Part shown: positions 1 to 7,177 of the stretch, one piece after another
Numbering within the stretch: the first letter of the stretch is position 1
How the letters are laid out: every line of letters starts with the position of its first letter
Assembly: GCA_028819675.1 (NCBI GenBank)
Contig: JAPPKT010000229.1
Location: forward strand, 1-13,990
Reading direction: 5' to 3'
DNA length: 13,990 nucleotides
DNA from: Caldilineaceae bacterium
GTDB taxonomy: Bacteria; Chloroflexota; Anaerolineae; Caldilineales; Caldilineaceae
Notes under the pieces: model-generated
What the model saw: the letters and a program-made list of their open reading frames with translations, nothing else
Databases searched by the model: none
Told to the model about the DNA's origin: nothing
Position numbers and translations under genes: made by a program

Positions 1-1
1 G

Positions 2-1189
2 CGCGCGGTATGCGACGCAAATGAGCAGGCGGCGTCGGAGCGCGCCGACATGCTAAAGGAGTTGCTGGGGGAACGACCCGCTGTTTACAGCACGCATCAG
101 GAGCTTCTCGCAGAGGCGCAAGTTGACGCCGCCGACCTGTGTCTTCCTCACGGTCTCCACCACGGTATTGCCGTAGACTGTATGGAGGCCGGCCTGCATG
201 TACTCTGCGAGAAGCCACTAGGCATTACGATCAAGGCTTGCCGCCGTATGTTAGAGGTTGCTGAGCGAACCGGACGCGTCTTGTCGACGGCCGCGCCTCA
301 CCGCCGCCAGCCTGGTCAGAGGACGGCAAAGTGGGTATTCGACGAGTCCGGACTGATCGGTGCGCCGCTGAGTTTCTTCCATCAGTTTCGTTCCTCGGCC
401 GTTCTTCCGGGCGCCTCGGGAACGTCGTCGAACCAGCCGAATCCTTCGCAGCTCTGGGGTCAGCAGGCGCAGCGTTCCAATGAACCACTTCCCGAGCACA
501 AACGCTGGCGCCGGGACAGGCTGATGTCGGGTGGAGGTCCAGTTCTCGACAGCGGCTTTCATTACTGTGATTCGCTGCGCTATTTCTTCGGAGAAGTCGA
601 CAAGGTCTATGCCGTCCTGCAGTCGGTGAAGTCGGGCGTGCCCGAAACATTTGGTGACTCGCCGGAAGATACTGTATTCGTTACCTTCACCTTCAAGAAC
701 GGGATTTCAGGAACCTGGGCGTGGAGCCTGGCCGCACCGGGCGAAGAAGCCTATGACGTGACTTTCTACGGGAGTCGCGGTTCATTGCGTGATACCACGG
801 CGGCCCCATTCTCGATCTTCCATCTGTTCCAGCGCACGCCTCAGAAGCTGGAAACCGCCCGCCTGGAGAACTCAGATGGTGGTGTCTTCGACATGCGCCA
901 GTTGGAAGCGATGCACCGGGCCACGTTGTCGCACGAGGACGAAGAGTTCCTGTACCCGGGAGGGGCGACAGACGGTTTCTCGATTGAGATCTGGGAATTC
1001 CTGGAGATTCTGCGAGGCAACCGAGAGGCGCCGGAAATCGACGGCCTCGAGGGTATGCGCTCTCTGGCGCTGGGCGACGCCATCTACGAATCGGGCCTGA
1101 CAGGAGAGGTTGTTAATGTCGATGATGTTCTCAATGGGTCCCGCTCGGCTTTTCAGGACCCAATCGACGAACACTGGGGATTGTCATAG
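2..1189 (+). CDS. Gfo/Idh/MocA family oxidoreductase (5' partial)
   Basis: NAD(P)-dependent oxidoreductase of the Gfo/Idh/MocA family, which acts mostly on sugars, inositols and related polyols in the cytoplasm. The reading frame is open to the left edge of the window, and the residues before the first ATG at base 50 (AVCDANEQAASERAD) look like the end of the second Rossmann strand. The dinucleotide-binding GxGxxG and the true start therefore lie upstream. Counting from the ATG at 50, the hallmark CEKP motif is at residues 53-56 (the Lys is the family's catalytic/cofactor residue). The substrate-side motif GGGPVLDSGFH is at 161-171, its His being the usual catalytic residue. The C-terminal half is the alpha/beta sheet domain. 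The gene ends 33 bp before the dioxygenase gene and is probably co-transcribed with it and the aldehyde dehydrogenase. The substrate cannot be told from sequence. Confidence 0.9.
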   Translation, partial: RAVCDANEQAASERADMLKELLGERPAVYSTHQELLAEAQVDAADLCLPHGLHHGIAVDCMEAGLHVLCEKPLGITIKACRRMLEVAERTGRVLSTAAPHRRQPGQRTAKWVFDESGLIGAPLSFFHQFRSSAVLPGASGTSSNQPNPSQLWGQQAQRSNEPLPEHKRWRRDRLMSGGGPVLDSGFHYCDSLRYFFGEVDKVYAVLQSVKSGVPETFGDSPEDTVFVTFTFKNGISGTWAWSLAAPGEEAYDVTFYGSRGSLRDTTAAPFSIFHLFQRTPQKLETARLENSDGGVFDMRQLEAMHRATLSHEDEEFLYPGGATDGFSIEIWEFLEILRGNREAPEIDGLEGMRSLALGDAIYESGLTGEVVNVDDVLNGSRSAFQDPIDEHWGLS

Positions 1190-1210
1190 TGGGGTTACGC
1201 AAGGAAAGCT

Positions 1211-1216
1211 AGGAGG
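1211..1216 (+). promoter_or_regulatory. Ribosome binding site of the PhyH-like gene
   Basis: AGGAGG lies 6 nt before the ATG at 1223, a consensus Shine-Dalgarno sequence that fixes the start of the dioxygenase gene. It is much stronger than the site before the downstream dehydrogenase. Confidence 0.8.
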
Positions 1217-1222
1217 GAAACC

Positions 1223-2161
1223 ATGTCTATCGGCATGAGCCAGCAGCAGAGAGCGGATTTCGACGAAAGAGGATTCATTATTCTTGAAGACTTCCTGACC
1301 AAGGAGGAGTTGAACAGGTTACTGGCGGCGATCGATGAAGTCGCGGAGGAGGTGAGGGAGGTCCAGGGACTGGGACCGGACGACCCTTTCGCTATCCGTA
1401 ACGCCCTCTCACGCCACGAAGCCTTTCTCGACCTGATCGATCACCCGCGCATGTTGCCGCTGGTGGTGGACGCTATCGGCTGGAACATTCAGATTCGCAC
1501 AACCCATCTGGACTACCGGCCGCCCTACCCCGAGTCCGTTCAACCTGGAACACTTGGAGTCGGTGACGGGGCGGACCAGGAAGTAGGCTACCGAAACCTG
1601 TCGTGGCACCCTGATCTTGCCAGCGACTCTCTCTTCATGGGCCCGTCTCTTGACGGTCGGCTGCCCTTTATGGAGATCAAGGTCTTCTACGTACTCTCGG
1701 ATCTGAGTGAATCGCAGAGCGGGAACCTCTGGATGGTTCCGGGCAGTCATCTGCGCTCTCCCAACGAACTGCGGGAGAATGGCAGGCAGGTCGACCCGAG
1801 CCAAGCGCTGGAACTGCGGCTGAAACCTGGCGCGGCGGTCGTGTGGCGCACTGCCGTTTGGCACTGCGTTGGCCCGAATCTCTCTGACCGGACGCGCAAG
1901 ATAATGCATGTCGGCTACCACTACCGCTGGCTGCGCCCCACCGACTACATAAGCCAGGATTCAGCCCTCATCGAAAGGAGTTCACCGATACGTAAGCAGC
2001 TGTTAGGTGCACTCGCCAGCGGCGGCGACCCACTTGGGGGCGACTCGGCCTTCCATCCCTCCTCTCAATACTGGCTGACCAAGAATGATGATGATGTTCC
2101 CCTGCGCGCGTGGGCGGCGGAACGAGGCGTCGGGCGGGAAGGTTTCTTCACTGCACTTTGA
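1223..2161 (+). CDS. Phytanoyl-CoA dioxygenase (PhyH) family protein
   Basis: Predicted non-haem Fe(II)/2-oxoglutarate-dependent oxygenase of 312 residues, the usual size for bacterial PhyH proteins. The family hydroxylates diverse small substrates (acyl-CoAs, amino-acid derivatives, natural products). The N-terminus carries the typical opening helix and 'F-D-E-R-G-F-I-I-L-E-D-F-L' segment (residues 13-25). The iron-binding HxD is H129-P-D131. A conserved strand GNLWMVPGSH covers 167-176. The distal iron ligand is H214 in WHCVGPN, and R223 or R225 in SDRTRK is the likely 2-oxoglutarate carboxylate anchor. The facial triad is thus complete and the enzyme is expected to be active. It sits between an oxidoreductase and an aldehyde dehydrogenase gene with about 30-bp gaps, which suggests a shared catabolic or modification pathway. 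The substrate is unknown. Confidence 0.9.
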   Translation: MSIGMSQQQRADFDERGFIILEDFLTKEELNRLLAAIDEVAEEVREVQGLGPDDPFAIRNALSRHEAFLDLIDHPRMLPLVVDAIGWNIQIRTTHLDYRPPYPESVQPGTLGVGDGADQEVGYRNLSWHPDLASDSLFMGPSLDGRLPFMEIKVFYVLSDLSESQSGNLWMVPGSHLRSPNELRENGRQVDPSQALELRLKPGAAVVWRTAVWHCVGPNLSDRTRKIMHVGYHYRWLRPTDYISQDSALIERSSPIRKQLLGALASGGDPLGGDSAFHPSSQYWLTKNDDDVPLRAWAAERGVGREGFFTAL

Positions 2162-2192
2162 GTGCCCAGAACACTTGATAAGGTTTCACTCC

Positions 2193-3755
2193 ATGGCGAA
2201 CAGTTCCGACTTTCGAGAGGTCAAGGACCGCGTTTTTGCCGACCTCGGCCTTTATGAGCAGGTCTCTGGCCTGTACGACGGGCAATGGCTTGCCGGCGAA
2301 GGCCGCCGTCGCGTCCCTGTTTTTTCACCCATTAACGGTGAGCGGCTTGCCGACGTCGCTTTGGCAGGGGAAGAAGACTACGATCGGATGATTGAGCGGG
2401 CGTGGGTCTCCTTCGAAGAGTGGTCACGCGTGCCCGCACCGAAACGGGGTGAGATTGTACGGGCGATCGGCGATAGATTGCGGGCTTACGTGGAGAGTCT
2501 GGGCCTATTGGTTACGCTGGAGGTGGGGAAGACGCCGGTGGAGGGCCGCGGCGAAGTACAGGAGATGATCGATATCGCCGATTTCGCAGTTGGGCTATCG
2601 CGTCAGTTGTACGGGGTGACTGTCGCCAGCGAGAGACAAAACCACCGCCTGTATGAGCAGTGGCATCCGCACGGTGTGGTTGGCGTGATTACGGCTTTCA
2701 ACTTTCCCTGCGCGGTCTGGTCCTGGAACGCTTTCATCGCTGCGGTCATTGGAAACGTGGTCGTGTGGAAGCCATCGCCTGACTCGGCGCTCACCGCAAT
2801 TGCAACAACCAATATCGTCAACGAGGTGCTTGACGAGCACGGGCTGCCGCCACTGTTCTTTCTGGCGGTCGATGAGGCCGGCGAAATCGGGCGGCGGATG
2901 AGTTCCGACCGCAGCTTGCCGCTTCTCTCCTTTACGGGATCGGTACGGACGGGACGCGACGTTGCAGCCAAAGTGGGCGAACGACTTGGCCGATCGATCC
3001 TGGAGCTGGGGGGAAACAATGCGGCGATTGTAACCCCTGACGCCGACATGGAAATCGCGCTGCGCGGGGTTGCCTTCGGCGCGCTGGCCACGGCCGCCCA
3101 ACGATGTACGACCACGCGGCGGCTGATTTTGCACGAAAGTCTGCTTGACAGCTTTCTTCCCCGTCTCGTTGATGCGTACCAGAATGTCAGGGTCGGCAGC
3201 CCGCTGCAACCCGGTGTGCTGGTTGGTCCACTGATCAACAGAAAAGCGGTTGACAACTACTCTAGAGCGATAGTAAGGGCCGAGTCCACCGGCGGGCAAG
3301 TTCTGGTTGGGAACTCAGTTCTGGAACTGCCGGGCGCAAAAGGTGGGAACTATGTCGCGCCGACGCTGATTGACGGGCTCGCGCCGGACTCCGAAATCGT
3401 CTGCGAAGAGACTTTCGCGCCAATCCTTTACGTACTTCCTTACTCGAGCCTCGAAGAGGCATTTGATATCCACAATTGCGTGCCCCAAGGCTTGTCGTCT
3501 GCCATTTTCAGCAACAACTTGCGCGAGGTTGAGGCCTTTCTTAGTGTCGTAGGCAGTGACTGCGGGCTGGCCAATGTAAATACGGGCACGGCAGGCGCTG
3601 AAATAGGAGGTGCTTTCGGCGGCGAAAAGGAGACGGGAGGCGGGCGCGAGAGCGGCTCCGACGCCTGGAAGGCGTACGCTCGACGCCAGACGGTTACAGT
3701 GAACTACGGAGCAGAGCTTCCACTGGCCCAAGGCGTAACTTTCGACGTGGGCTGA
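2193..3755 (+). CDS. ALDH7-type NAD-dependent aldehyde dehydrogenase
   Basis: Aldehyde dehydrogenase of 520 residues, closest by motif to the ALDH7 group (antiquitin / alpha-aminoadipic semialdehyde or piperideine-6-carboxylate dehydrogenase). Seen: AFNFP at 168-172 with the oxyanion Asn170, WKPS with Lys193, SFTGS at 246-250, the general base Glu271 in ELGGNN, and the nucleophile Cys305 in QRCTTTRR. The ELGGNN form and the C-terminal run including GAEIGGAFGGEK, TGGGRESGSDAWK and LPLAQG are characteristic of ALDH7 rather than betaine-aldehyde or succinate-semialdehyde enzymes. The frame is open back to an ATG at 2085 inside the PhyH-like gene. I chose 2193 because it leaves a 31-bp gap, has AAGG 9 nt upstream, and starts just before the conserved N-terminal region. 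It probably oxidises an aldehyde made by the preceding two enzymes; lysine-type catabolism is possible but unproven. Confidence 0.92.
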   Translation: MANSSDFREVKDRVFADLGLYEQVSGLYDGQWLAGEGRRRVPVFSPINGERLADVALAGEEDYDRMIERAWVSFEEWSRVPAPKRGEIVRAIGDRLRAYVESLGLLVTLEVGKTPVEGRGEVQEMIDIADFAVGLSRQLYGVTVASERQNHRLYEQWHPHGVVGVITAFNFPCAVWSWNAFIAAVIGNVVVWKPSPDSALTAIATTNIVNEVLDEHGLPPLFFLAVDEAGEIGRRMSSDRSLPLLSFTGSVRTGRDVAAKVGERLGRSILELGGNNAAIVTPDADMEIALRGVAFGALATAAQRCTTTRRLILHESLLDSFLPRLVDAYQNVRVGSPLQPGVLVGPLINRKAVDNYSRAIVRAESTGGQVLVGNSVLELPGAKGGNYVAPTLIDGLAPDSEIVCEETFAPILYVLPYSSLEEAFDIHNCVPQGLSSAIFSNNLREVEAFLSVVGSDCGLANVNTGTAGAEIGGAFGGEKETGGGRESGSDAWKAYARRQTVTVNYGAELPLAQGVTFDVG

Positions 3756-3985
3756 GGCGGCCTTCGAACTCTATCTGCATCTGGTCTGTTCTGGATCCCC
3801 GAATCGAATCTTAAGAGAGGCAGGCGTTTCACCACGACGCCAAGAGCGGTATTCACTTTGTTTCGTGTAGTAAATCTCCTCTGTACTGTTTGAGACTGTT
3901 CCCTACCGCGACCGGCGGCGCGCTTTAATTGGACGTTGCCAGGAAGGCTGACTTGAGGCGTGCGGGACGGAGAACGGCAAACCGG
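3756..3985. other. Convergent intergenic region with degenerate inverted repeat
   Basis: This stretch between the convergent ALDH and lipoprotein genes shows no credible gene. An imperfect inverted repeat spans 3827-3875: the left arm begins TTTCACCACGA and the right arm reads as a diverged reverse complement ending CGTGTAGTAAAT. It has several mismatches and no clean T-tract, so I do not call it a terminator. Confidence 0.4.
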
Positions 3986-3995
3986 TCAGTTGCCG
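3975..3995 (-). terminator. Weak hairpin at the lipoprotein stop codon
   Basis: CGGCAA (3975-3980) and TTGCCG (3990-3995) form a perfect 6-bp stem with a 9-nt loop that contains the lipoprotein stop codon. On the minus strand it is followed only by TTCTCC, so a terminator role is possible but weakly supported. Confidence 0.25.
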
Positions 3996-4987
3996 GAAGG
4001 ATACCTACGGCCCTGGGCGGTGGCGTGGATCCTCTCGATGGGTCCCCCCAAGGGGACGAGAATGGCAGTAAAGGCCGTGACCCCGTCTGCAGCGACTACG
4101 TTTTGGTCGGGACTGATGGTGCGGGCGGCGATGACACGGTCCAGTGAGTCGTATGCGGTAAGTACGACCTGCACTTCAAGGGCTGCATCCCGGCCTACGT
4201 TGCGAACAGAGCCCGTGACCAGATATGAACTCATTGGTTCACCGCTGAAAGCAAGTTCCTCTACGACAAGGTCCTGGTAGTACCCGCCTTCATAAGCCGG
4301 TACCCCGCTAAGCGGATAGATCTGGTAGCTTGCAAACTCCTTGGGTGTCTTCTCAAAGAGAATCGCAAACGGCGCCACGCCTCCTGGCTCAACCAGGTTC
4401 AAGAGTGCCGAACCCTGTTCCACTGCTAGAGTTGCCCGGTCTGCGTCCAGGAGCATGACTCCGACACGCATTTGTTCAAGTGTAAAGGCGTTGGTATTCA
4501 CCACTTCTCCCAGAACCCAAAGACCGCCGAGTGGGGTAAAGCTGAAATGGACCTTTTGATGGGCGAACGGGATTGGAGTGGGCGTTGGCCTCACCCGGAT
4601 CTGGCCGTCTTCGGTTCTGTTACCGAAGGGAATCACGAGTTCCTGCCCCGGTTGAATTGTACGCGGATCCAGGATGTTGTTTTCCTCCTGGAGCGCTTCG
4701 ACGGAAACGCCATACTGTATTGATATGCGCGAAAGTGTGTCGCCGGGCTTGACAAGGTAAACGGTCGGTTCCGGTGTCGGCGTAAACGTCGGGGTGGGAG
4801 GGGGAGTCAACGGAGCAGGCGTGGACGTTTCGACGGGCGTCGGTCCGGAGGGGGCCGAAAACGTGGATCCAGGCTCGGGAACTGGTGTCGACGTTGGAAT
4901 GAGGGTGATGACTTGCCCGCATCCTGACAGCAGGAATATTGCCGCCATAGCTCCTATGGCGAACAGAGCCGACTTTCTTGCTAACAT
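3986..4987 (-). CDS. LysM-domain lipoprotein with Pro/Thr linker
   Basis: Predicted surface-anchored peptidoglycan- or glycan-binding lipoprotein. From the ATG at 4987 the protein (333 aa) starts MLARKSALFAIGAMAAIF and runs into the lipobox LLSGC, a textbook type II signal peptide with the lipidated Cys at residue 23. Next comes a low-complexity Pro/Thr/Ser linker (about 30-75). One LysM domain follows (about 77-121: YLVKPGDTLSRIS ... IQPGQELVIP). The C-terminal half has two beta-rich segments resembling FxLyD-type domains, each with a 'G-V-x-N' start (around GEVVNTN and TGSVRNVG). An in-frame ATG at 5014 would add nine residues. I prefer 4987 because the signal peptide is then standard and a possible promoter lies too close to 5014. 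Neither start has a clear ribosome site. Such LysM plus PT-linker lipoproteins are common in Chloroflexota; the exact role is unknown. Confidence 0.85.
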   Translation of the reverse strand: MLARKSALFAIGAMAAIFLLSGCGQVITLIPTSTPVPEPGSTFSAPSGPTPVETSTPAPLTPPPTPTFTPTPEPTVYLVKPGDTLSRISIQYGVSVEALQEENNILDPRTIQPGQELVIPFGNRTEDGQIRVRPTPTPIPFAHQKVHFSFTPLGGLWVLGEVVNTNAFTLEQMRVGVMLLDADRATLAVEQGSALLNLVEPGGVAPFAILFEKTPKEFASYQIYPLSGVPAYEGGYYQDLVVEELAFSGEPMSSYLVTGSVRNVGRDAALEVQVVLTAYDSLDRVIAARTISPDQNVVAADGVTAFTAILVPLGGPIERIHATAQGRRYPSGN

Positions 4988-5014
4988 TGGCGGAGAATAC
5001 ACTGTTGCCGGCAT

Positions 5015-5214
5015 CCGCAGTACAGACTAACTTGAAGTCCGCTCAATCACGAGGAAGCCCGTAGGCAAACACCCATTCTGTTCGGATTGCAATTCAAGGC
5101 GGAAGCGCAAGCACGGAGCCATATTCTCAAAATGGGGGCTCCTGATGAGATTTGCAGGAACAAGAGCTTTCTGCAGGAGCAGAATCTCCATCATTGTATC
5201 ACAGCGCCAATCCG
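5015..5214. other. Divergent intergenic region, no gene seen
   Basis: This is the left part of the spacer between the lipoprotein (-) and the phosphodiesterase (+). I see no gene. There is a 6-bp inverted repeat, GGAGCC (5115-5120) and GGCTCC (5137-5142), with a 16-nt loop, of unknown meaning. Confidence 0.35.
5019..5046 (-). promoter_or_regulatory. Possible promoter of the lipoprotein gene
   Basis: Minus strand TTGAGC (5041-5046), 16-nt spacer, TGTACT (5019-5024). The predicted start of transcription would fall at about 5012, inside the longer reading frame, which favours the ATG at 4987. Matches to consensus are only partial. Confidence 0.3.
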
Positions 5215-5243
5215 TTGCCGACATGGTGTCAGTCGGATATACT
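5215..5243 (+). promoter_or_regulatory. Sigma70-like promoter of the phosphodiesterase gene
   Basis: TTGCCG (5215-5220), a 17-nt spacer and TATACT (5238-5243) make a good sigma70-type promoter, about 54 nt before the ATG at 5297. It probably drives the phosphodiesterase and ribonuclease Z genes together. Confidence 0.55.
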
Positions 5244-5296
5244 ATCTTCGAAAGAGCTAACGGGTAGAAGGCTAGTCGGCGCAATGGAGCAGTTGA

Positions 5297-5788
5297 ATGA
5301 AGATTGCCATCCTTTCTGATAGCCATGACAACATTTGGTGTCTCGAGAAAGCGCTTGATGAAGTCACCAGGCAGAGTTGCGACGTACTGTTGCACTGCGG
5401 AGACCTGGTTGCCCCATTCATTCTGGCGCAGCTGGCACAGGCGTTTGAAGGACCGATTTACGTCATTGAGGGTAACAACGACGGGGACGGGAGACTACAG
5501 CAACAGGTGGCTGCCGGTTTTCCCCACATCACGTTGCATGGTCCTTACGCCGAACTCGAAGTCGGGGGCCGCAAGGTTGCCATGATTCATTACCCTGAGC
5601 CCGCGAGGCGAATTGCGCAGAGCGGAGTTTTTGACCTGGTCTGCTACGGCCACGACCACCAACAACACTGGGAGCGGGTCGGCGACTGTTTGCTGGTTAA
5701 TCCTGGTGAGGTGATGGGCCGCTACGGCTCCCCAACTTGGGGTATCTATGAATGCGCAAGCCACCAGTTCACACTACAGGCAATCTGA
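5297..5788 (+). CDS. YfcE/MJ0936-family metallophosphoesterase
   Basis: Small dinuclear-metal phosphodiesterase of the calcineurin-like superfamily, 163 residues, close to the size of MJ0936 and YfcE. All metal-binding motifs are visible: D8-x-H10 in SDSHDN, D36 in CGDL, N60 in GNND, H98 in IHYP, and H119-x-H121 in GHDH, followed by NPGE at 135-138. Most relatives have GHTH; the Asp at the third position is a mild variation that keeps both His ligands. The family hydrolyses simple phosphodiesters in vitro and the cellular substrate is usually unknown. GGAG lies 7 nt upstream of the ATG. The next gene, ribonuclease Z, is in the same direction 82 bp on, so the two may share the promoter at 5215-5243. 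Expected to be cytoplasmic, with no signal peptide. Confidence 0.9.
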   Translation: MKIAILSDSHDNIWCLEKALDEVTRQSCDVLLHCGDLVAPFILAQLAQAFEGPIYVIEGNNDGDGRLQQQVAAGFPHITLHGPYAELEVGGRKVAMIHYPEPARRIAQSGVFDLVCYGHDHQQHWERVGDCLLVNPGEVMGRYGSPTWGIYECASHQFTLQAI

Positions 5789-5806
5789 TACCCCGAAGCA
5801 GACAAA

Positions 5807-5822
5807 AGCGCTTTGAAGCGCT
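5807..5822 (+). repeat. Short perfect hairpin between the phosphodiesterase and rnz
   Basis: AGCGCT, TTGA loop, AGCGCT form a 6-bp perfect stem in the 82-bp spacer. No T-tract follows, so it is more likely a processing or mRNA-stability element than a terminator, or chance. Confidence 0.3.
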
Positions 5823-5870
5823 CCTCTGAATTCCTTCTTCTCCTGATTCTCGTTACAAAAGGACTCTACA

Positions 5871-6830
5871 TTGTTTGAGCTGGTTTTCCTTGGGACCTCG
5901 GCATCCGCGCCTTCAGTTCATCGCGGGCTTTCGGCAGCCCTTATAATGGCGCAGGAGCACCGTTTTCTGATTGACTGCGGCGAAGGAACGCAGCGCCAGA
6001 TACTGCGCAGCGGGCTTGGATTTCGACGATTGGACAAAATACTTCTCACACACGGTCACCTTGACCACATTCTCGGGCTTGGCGGGTTGGCCAGCACCCT
6101 TGGTCACTGGGAGACGCTGGAGGGGCTGGACATCTATGGCGGTGGACCGGCACTGGCTCGAGTTCAGCGTCTGATGGAGGTAGTCTTCGGCGTCGGAAAC
6201 GTTGCACAGGCCGGCGTTAGTCTAAACGTCATCGAGGCCGGTACTCTTTTCGAGGGCAAGGGATTTGCACTCTCTGCGTTTTCCGTGCCGCATCGGGGCG
6301 GCGGCTGTTTTGGATTTACGATTGAGGAAGAAACGCGCTCGCCATTCGATAATGTGAAGGCGGAGGCGCTGGGCGTTCCAGCCGGCCCGGAACGAAGAGA
6401 GCTGGTCGCCGGCCGGCCGGTAGTGCTTTCAGACGGGCGCACAATTCAGCCGCAAGAGGTGTTGGGGGATCCGCAGAAGGGGGCGAAGCTATGCTTCGTC
6501 GGCGATGTAAGCCGTACTGGTCCACTGCACAAGCTCGTTGCCGGCGCCGACCTCCTGGCGATCGAGGCGACCTACCTGGAAGAGGAACGTGAACTGGCGA
6601 AGGGACACGGGCACATCACGGCGCAGGCAGCGGCTCGTCTGGCCCAGAAGGCCGGAGTGAAACAGCTTGTTCTACATCATATCAGCCGTCGCTATCACAC
6701 CAGGCAGATTCTGGATGAAGCCCGCGCTGTCTTTCCCAGTACGGTCGTTGCCGGCGATCTGGATCTCTTCCGGATTCGCAGGGGGAAGCCGGTAGAATTC
6801 CGGCCGGGGCCAAAGTACGTGGTCCGCTGA
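5871..6830 (+). CDS. rnz: Ribonuclease Z (tRNA 3' processing endonuclease)
   Basis: Zinc-dependent endonuclease that removes the 3' trailer of tRNA precursors lacking encoded CCA. It has 319 residues, near the short bacterial form (about 307). It opens with the family's [14 protein letters not shown] strand. Zinc ligands are complete: H61-x-H63-x-D65-H66 in THGHLDH, H141 in VPHRGG, D212 in FVGD, and H270 in LHHISRRY. The GHGHITA segment (245-251) supplies the catalytic His248. The loop around residues 160-173 ([13 protein letters not shown]) corresponds to the PxKxR-type substrate region of RNase Z. The start is TTG at 5871, supported by AAAGGA 7 nt upstream and by the family N-terminus; there is no suitable ATG. 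It lies downstream of the phosphodiesterase gene in the same direction. Confidence 0.95.
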   Translation: MFELVFLGTSASAPSVHRGLSAALIMAQEHRFLIDCGEGTQRQILRSGLGFRRLDKILLTHGHLDHILGLGGLASTLGHWETLEGLDIYGGGPALARVQRLMEVVFGVGNVAQAGVSLNVIEAGTLFEGKGFALSAFSVPHRGGGCFGFTIEEETRSPFDNVKAEALGVPAGPERRELVAGRPVVLSDGRTIQPQEVLGDPQKGAKLCFVGDVSRTGPLHKLVAGADLLAIEATYLEEERELAKGHGHITAQAAARLAQKAGVKQLVLHHISRRYHTRQILDEARAVFPSTVVAGDLDLFRIRRGKPVEFRPGPKYVVR

Positions 6831-6889
6831 GTTGTAGTTTGGGGAAGGCCACACTGAGATTTGGGTGAGCAAAGGCCGCAGGGTCTGTG

Positions 6890-6911
6890 TATTGGGTACT
6901 GGGCACTTGGG
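6890..6911 (+). repeat. Heptamer-like short tandem repeat
   Basis: Consecutive units TATTGGG, TACTGGG and CACTTGGG (the last with one extra base). They resemble, after rotation, the heptamers at 13925-13957, with a common core close to CTG-purine-S-Y-A. Confidence 0.4.
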
Positions 6912-7020
6912 CAAGCACCTCATCTCGTCCTGCAAACGGCCGCGCAGCGTCGCCTCTTTCGCCATTGCGAAGGGCAATGAGACAGATGCCAGTTGGTCCT
7001 TGAATGACGCGACTGGCTGC

Positions 7021-7049
7021 GTTGCCCCTTGGCTCAAGGGGCGACTTTT
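7021..7049 (+). terminator. Rho-independent terminator downstream of rnz
   Basis: GTTGCCCCTT pairs with AAGGGGCGAC (10 bp, one G-U pair) around the 5-nt loop GGCTC and is followed directly by TTTT. It is about 190 bp after the rnz stop, so it ends either a long 3' UTR or a separate short transcript. Confidence 0.7.
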
Positions 7050-7072
7050 CGGGCTTTGGAGTGTATTTAGGG

Positions 7073-7091
7073 AAAACTCACTCGTCGTGAA
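7073..7091 (-). terminator. pheT: Weak terminator downstream of pheT
   Basis: On the minus strand TTCAC, loop GACGA, GTGAG form a 5-bp stem (one U-G) followed by TTTT and further T/A-rich bases, about 90 bp after the pheT stop. The stem is short, so termination would be partial. Confidence 0.4.
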
Positions 7092-7177
7092 CGACCTGGG
7101 AACATTACCAGGCTGGGACAGGTCTGGCTGCAGGTTGCGCCGCGTGGGCTGGAACTGGGCTTTCCCGGCCCCCAAGG

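Larger units (their letters stand above)
6831..7177. other. Convergent intergenic region; possible small RNA
   Basis: These 347 bp between rnz (+) and pheT (-) hold no convincing protein gene; open frames on both strands lack family features and overlap neighbours. What is visible is a heptamer-like tandem run at 6890-6911, two overlapping alternative hairpins at 6956-6979, and a strong plus-strand terminator at 7021-7049. The alternative stems are CTTTCGC/GCGAAGG and CATTGC/GCAATG, which cannot form together. A weaker minus-strand terminator lies at 7073-7091. The plus-strand RNA between rnz and the terminator may be a 3' UTR or an independent small RNA; no promoter was recognised. Confidence 0.4.

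Noticed and set aside
1409..1921. 170-codon open frame antisense to the PhyH-like gene
   Set aside because: It lies wholly opposite a gene with complete catalytic motifs, and its translation shows no family feature; high GC makes such frames common.
2085..2192. Upstream extension of the ALDH reading frame overlapping the PhyH-like gene
   Set aside because: The extra 36 residues are unlike ALDH N-termini and overlap the preceding gene; the ATG at 2193 has better spacing.
2595..3299. Long minus-strand open frames opposite the ALDH gene
   Set aside because: Two overlapping antisense frames over the conserved ALDH core have Arg/Ser/Pro-rich, low-complexity translations typical of shadows.
3780..3850. 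tRNA-like T-arm (ATTCGATTC) on the minus strand
   Set aside because: The flanking bases do not pair as a T-stem and no acceptor or anticodon stem could be formed.
5027..5395. 122-codon minus-strand frame in the divergent spacer
   Set aside because: It runs through the promoter and 5' part of the phosphodiesterase gene and has no family resemblance.
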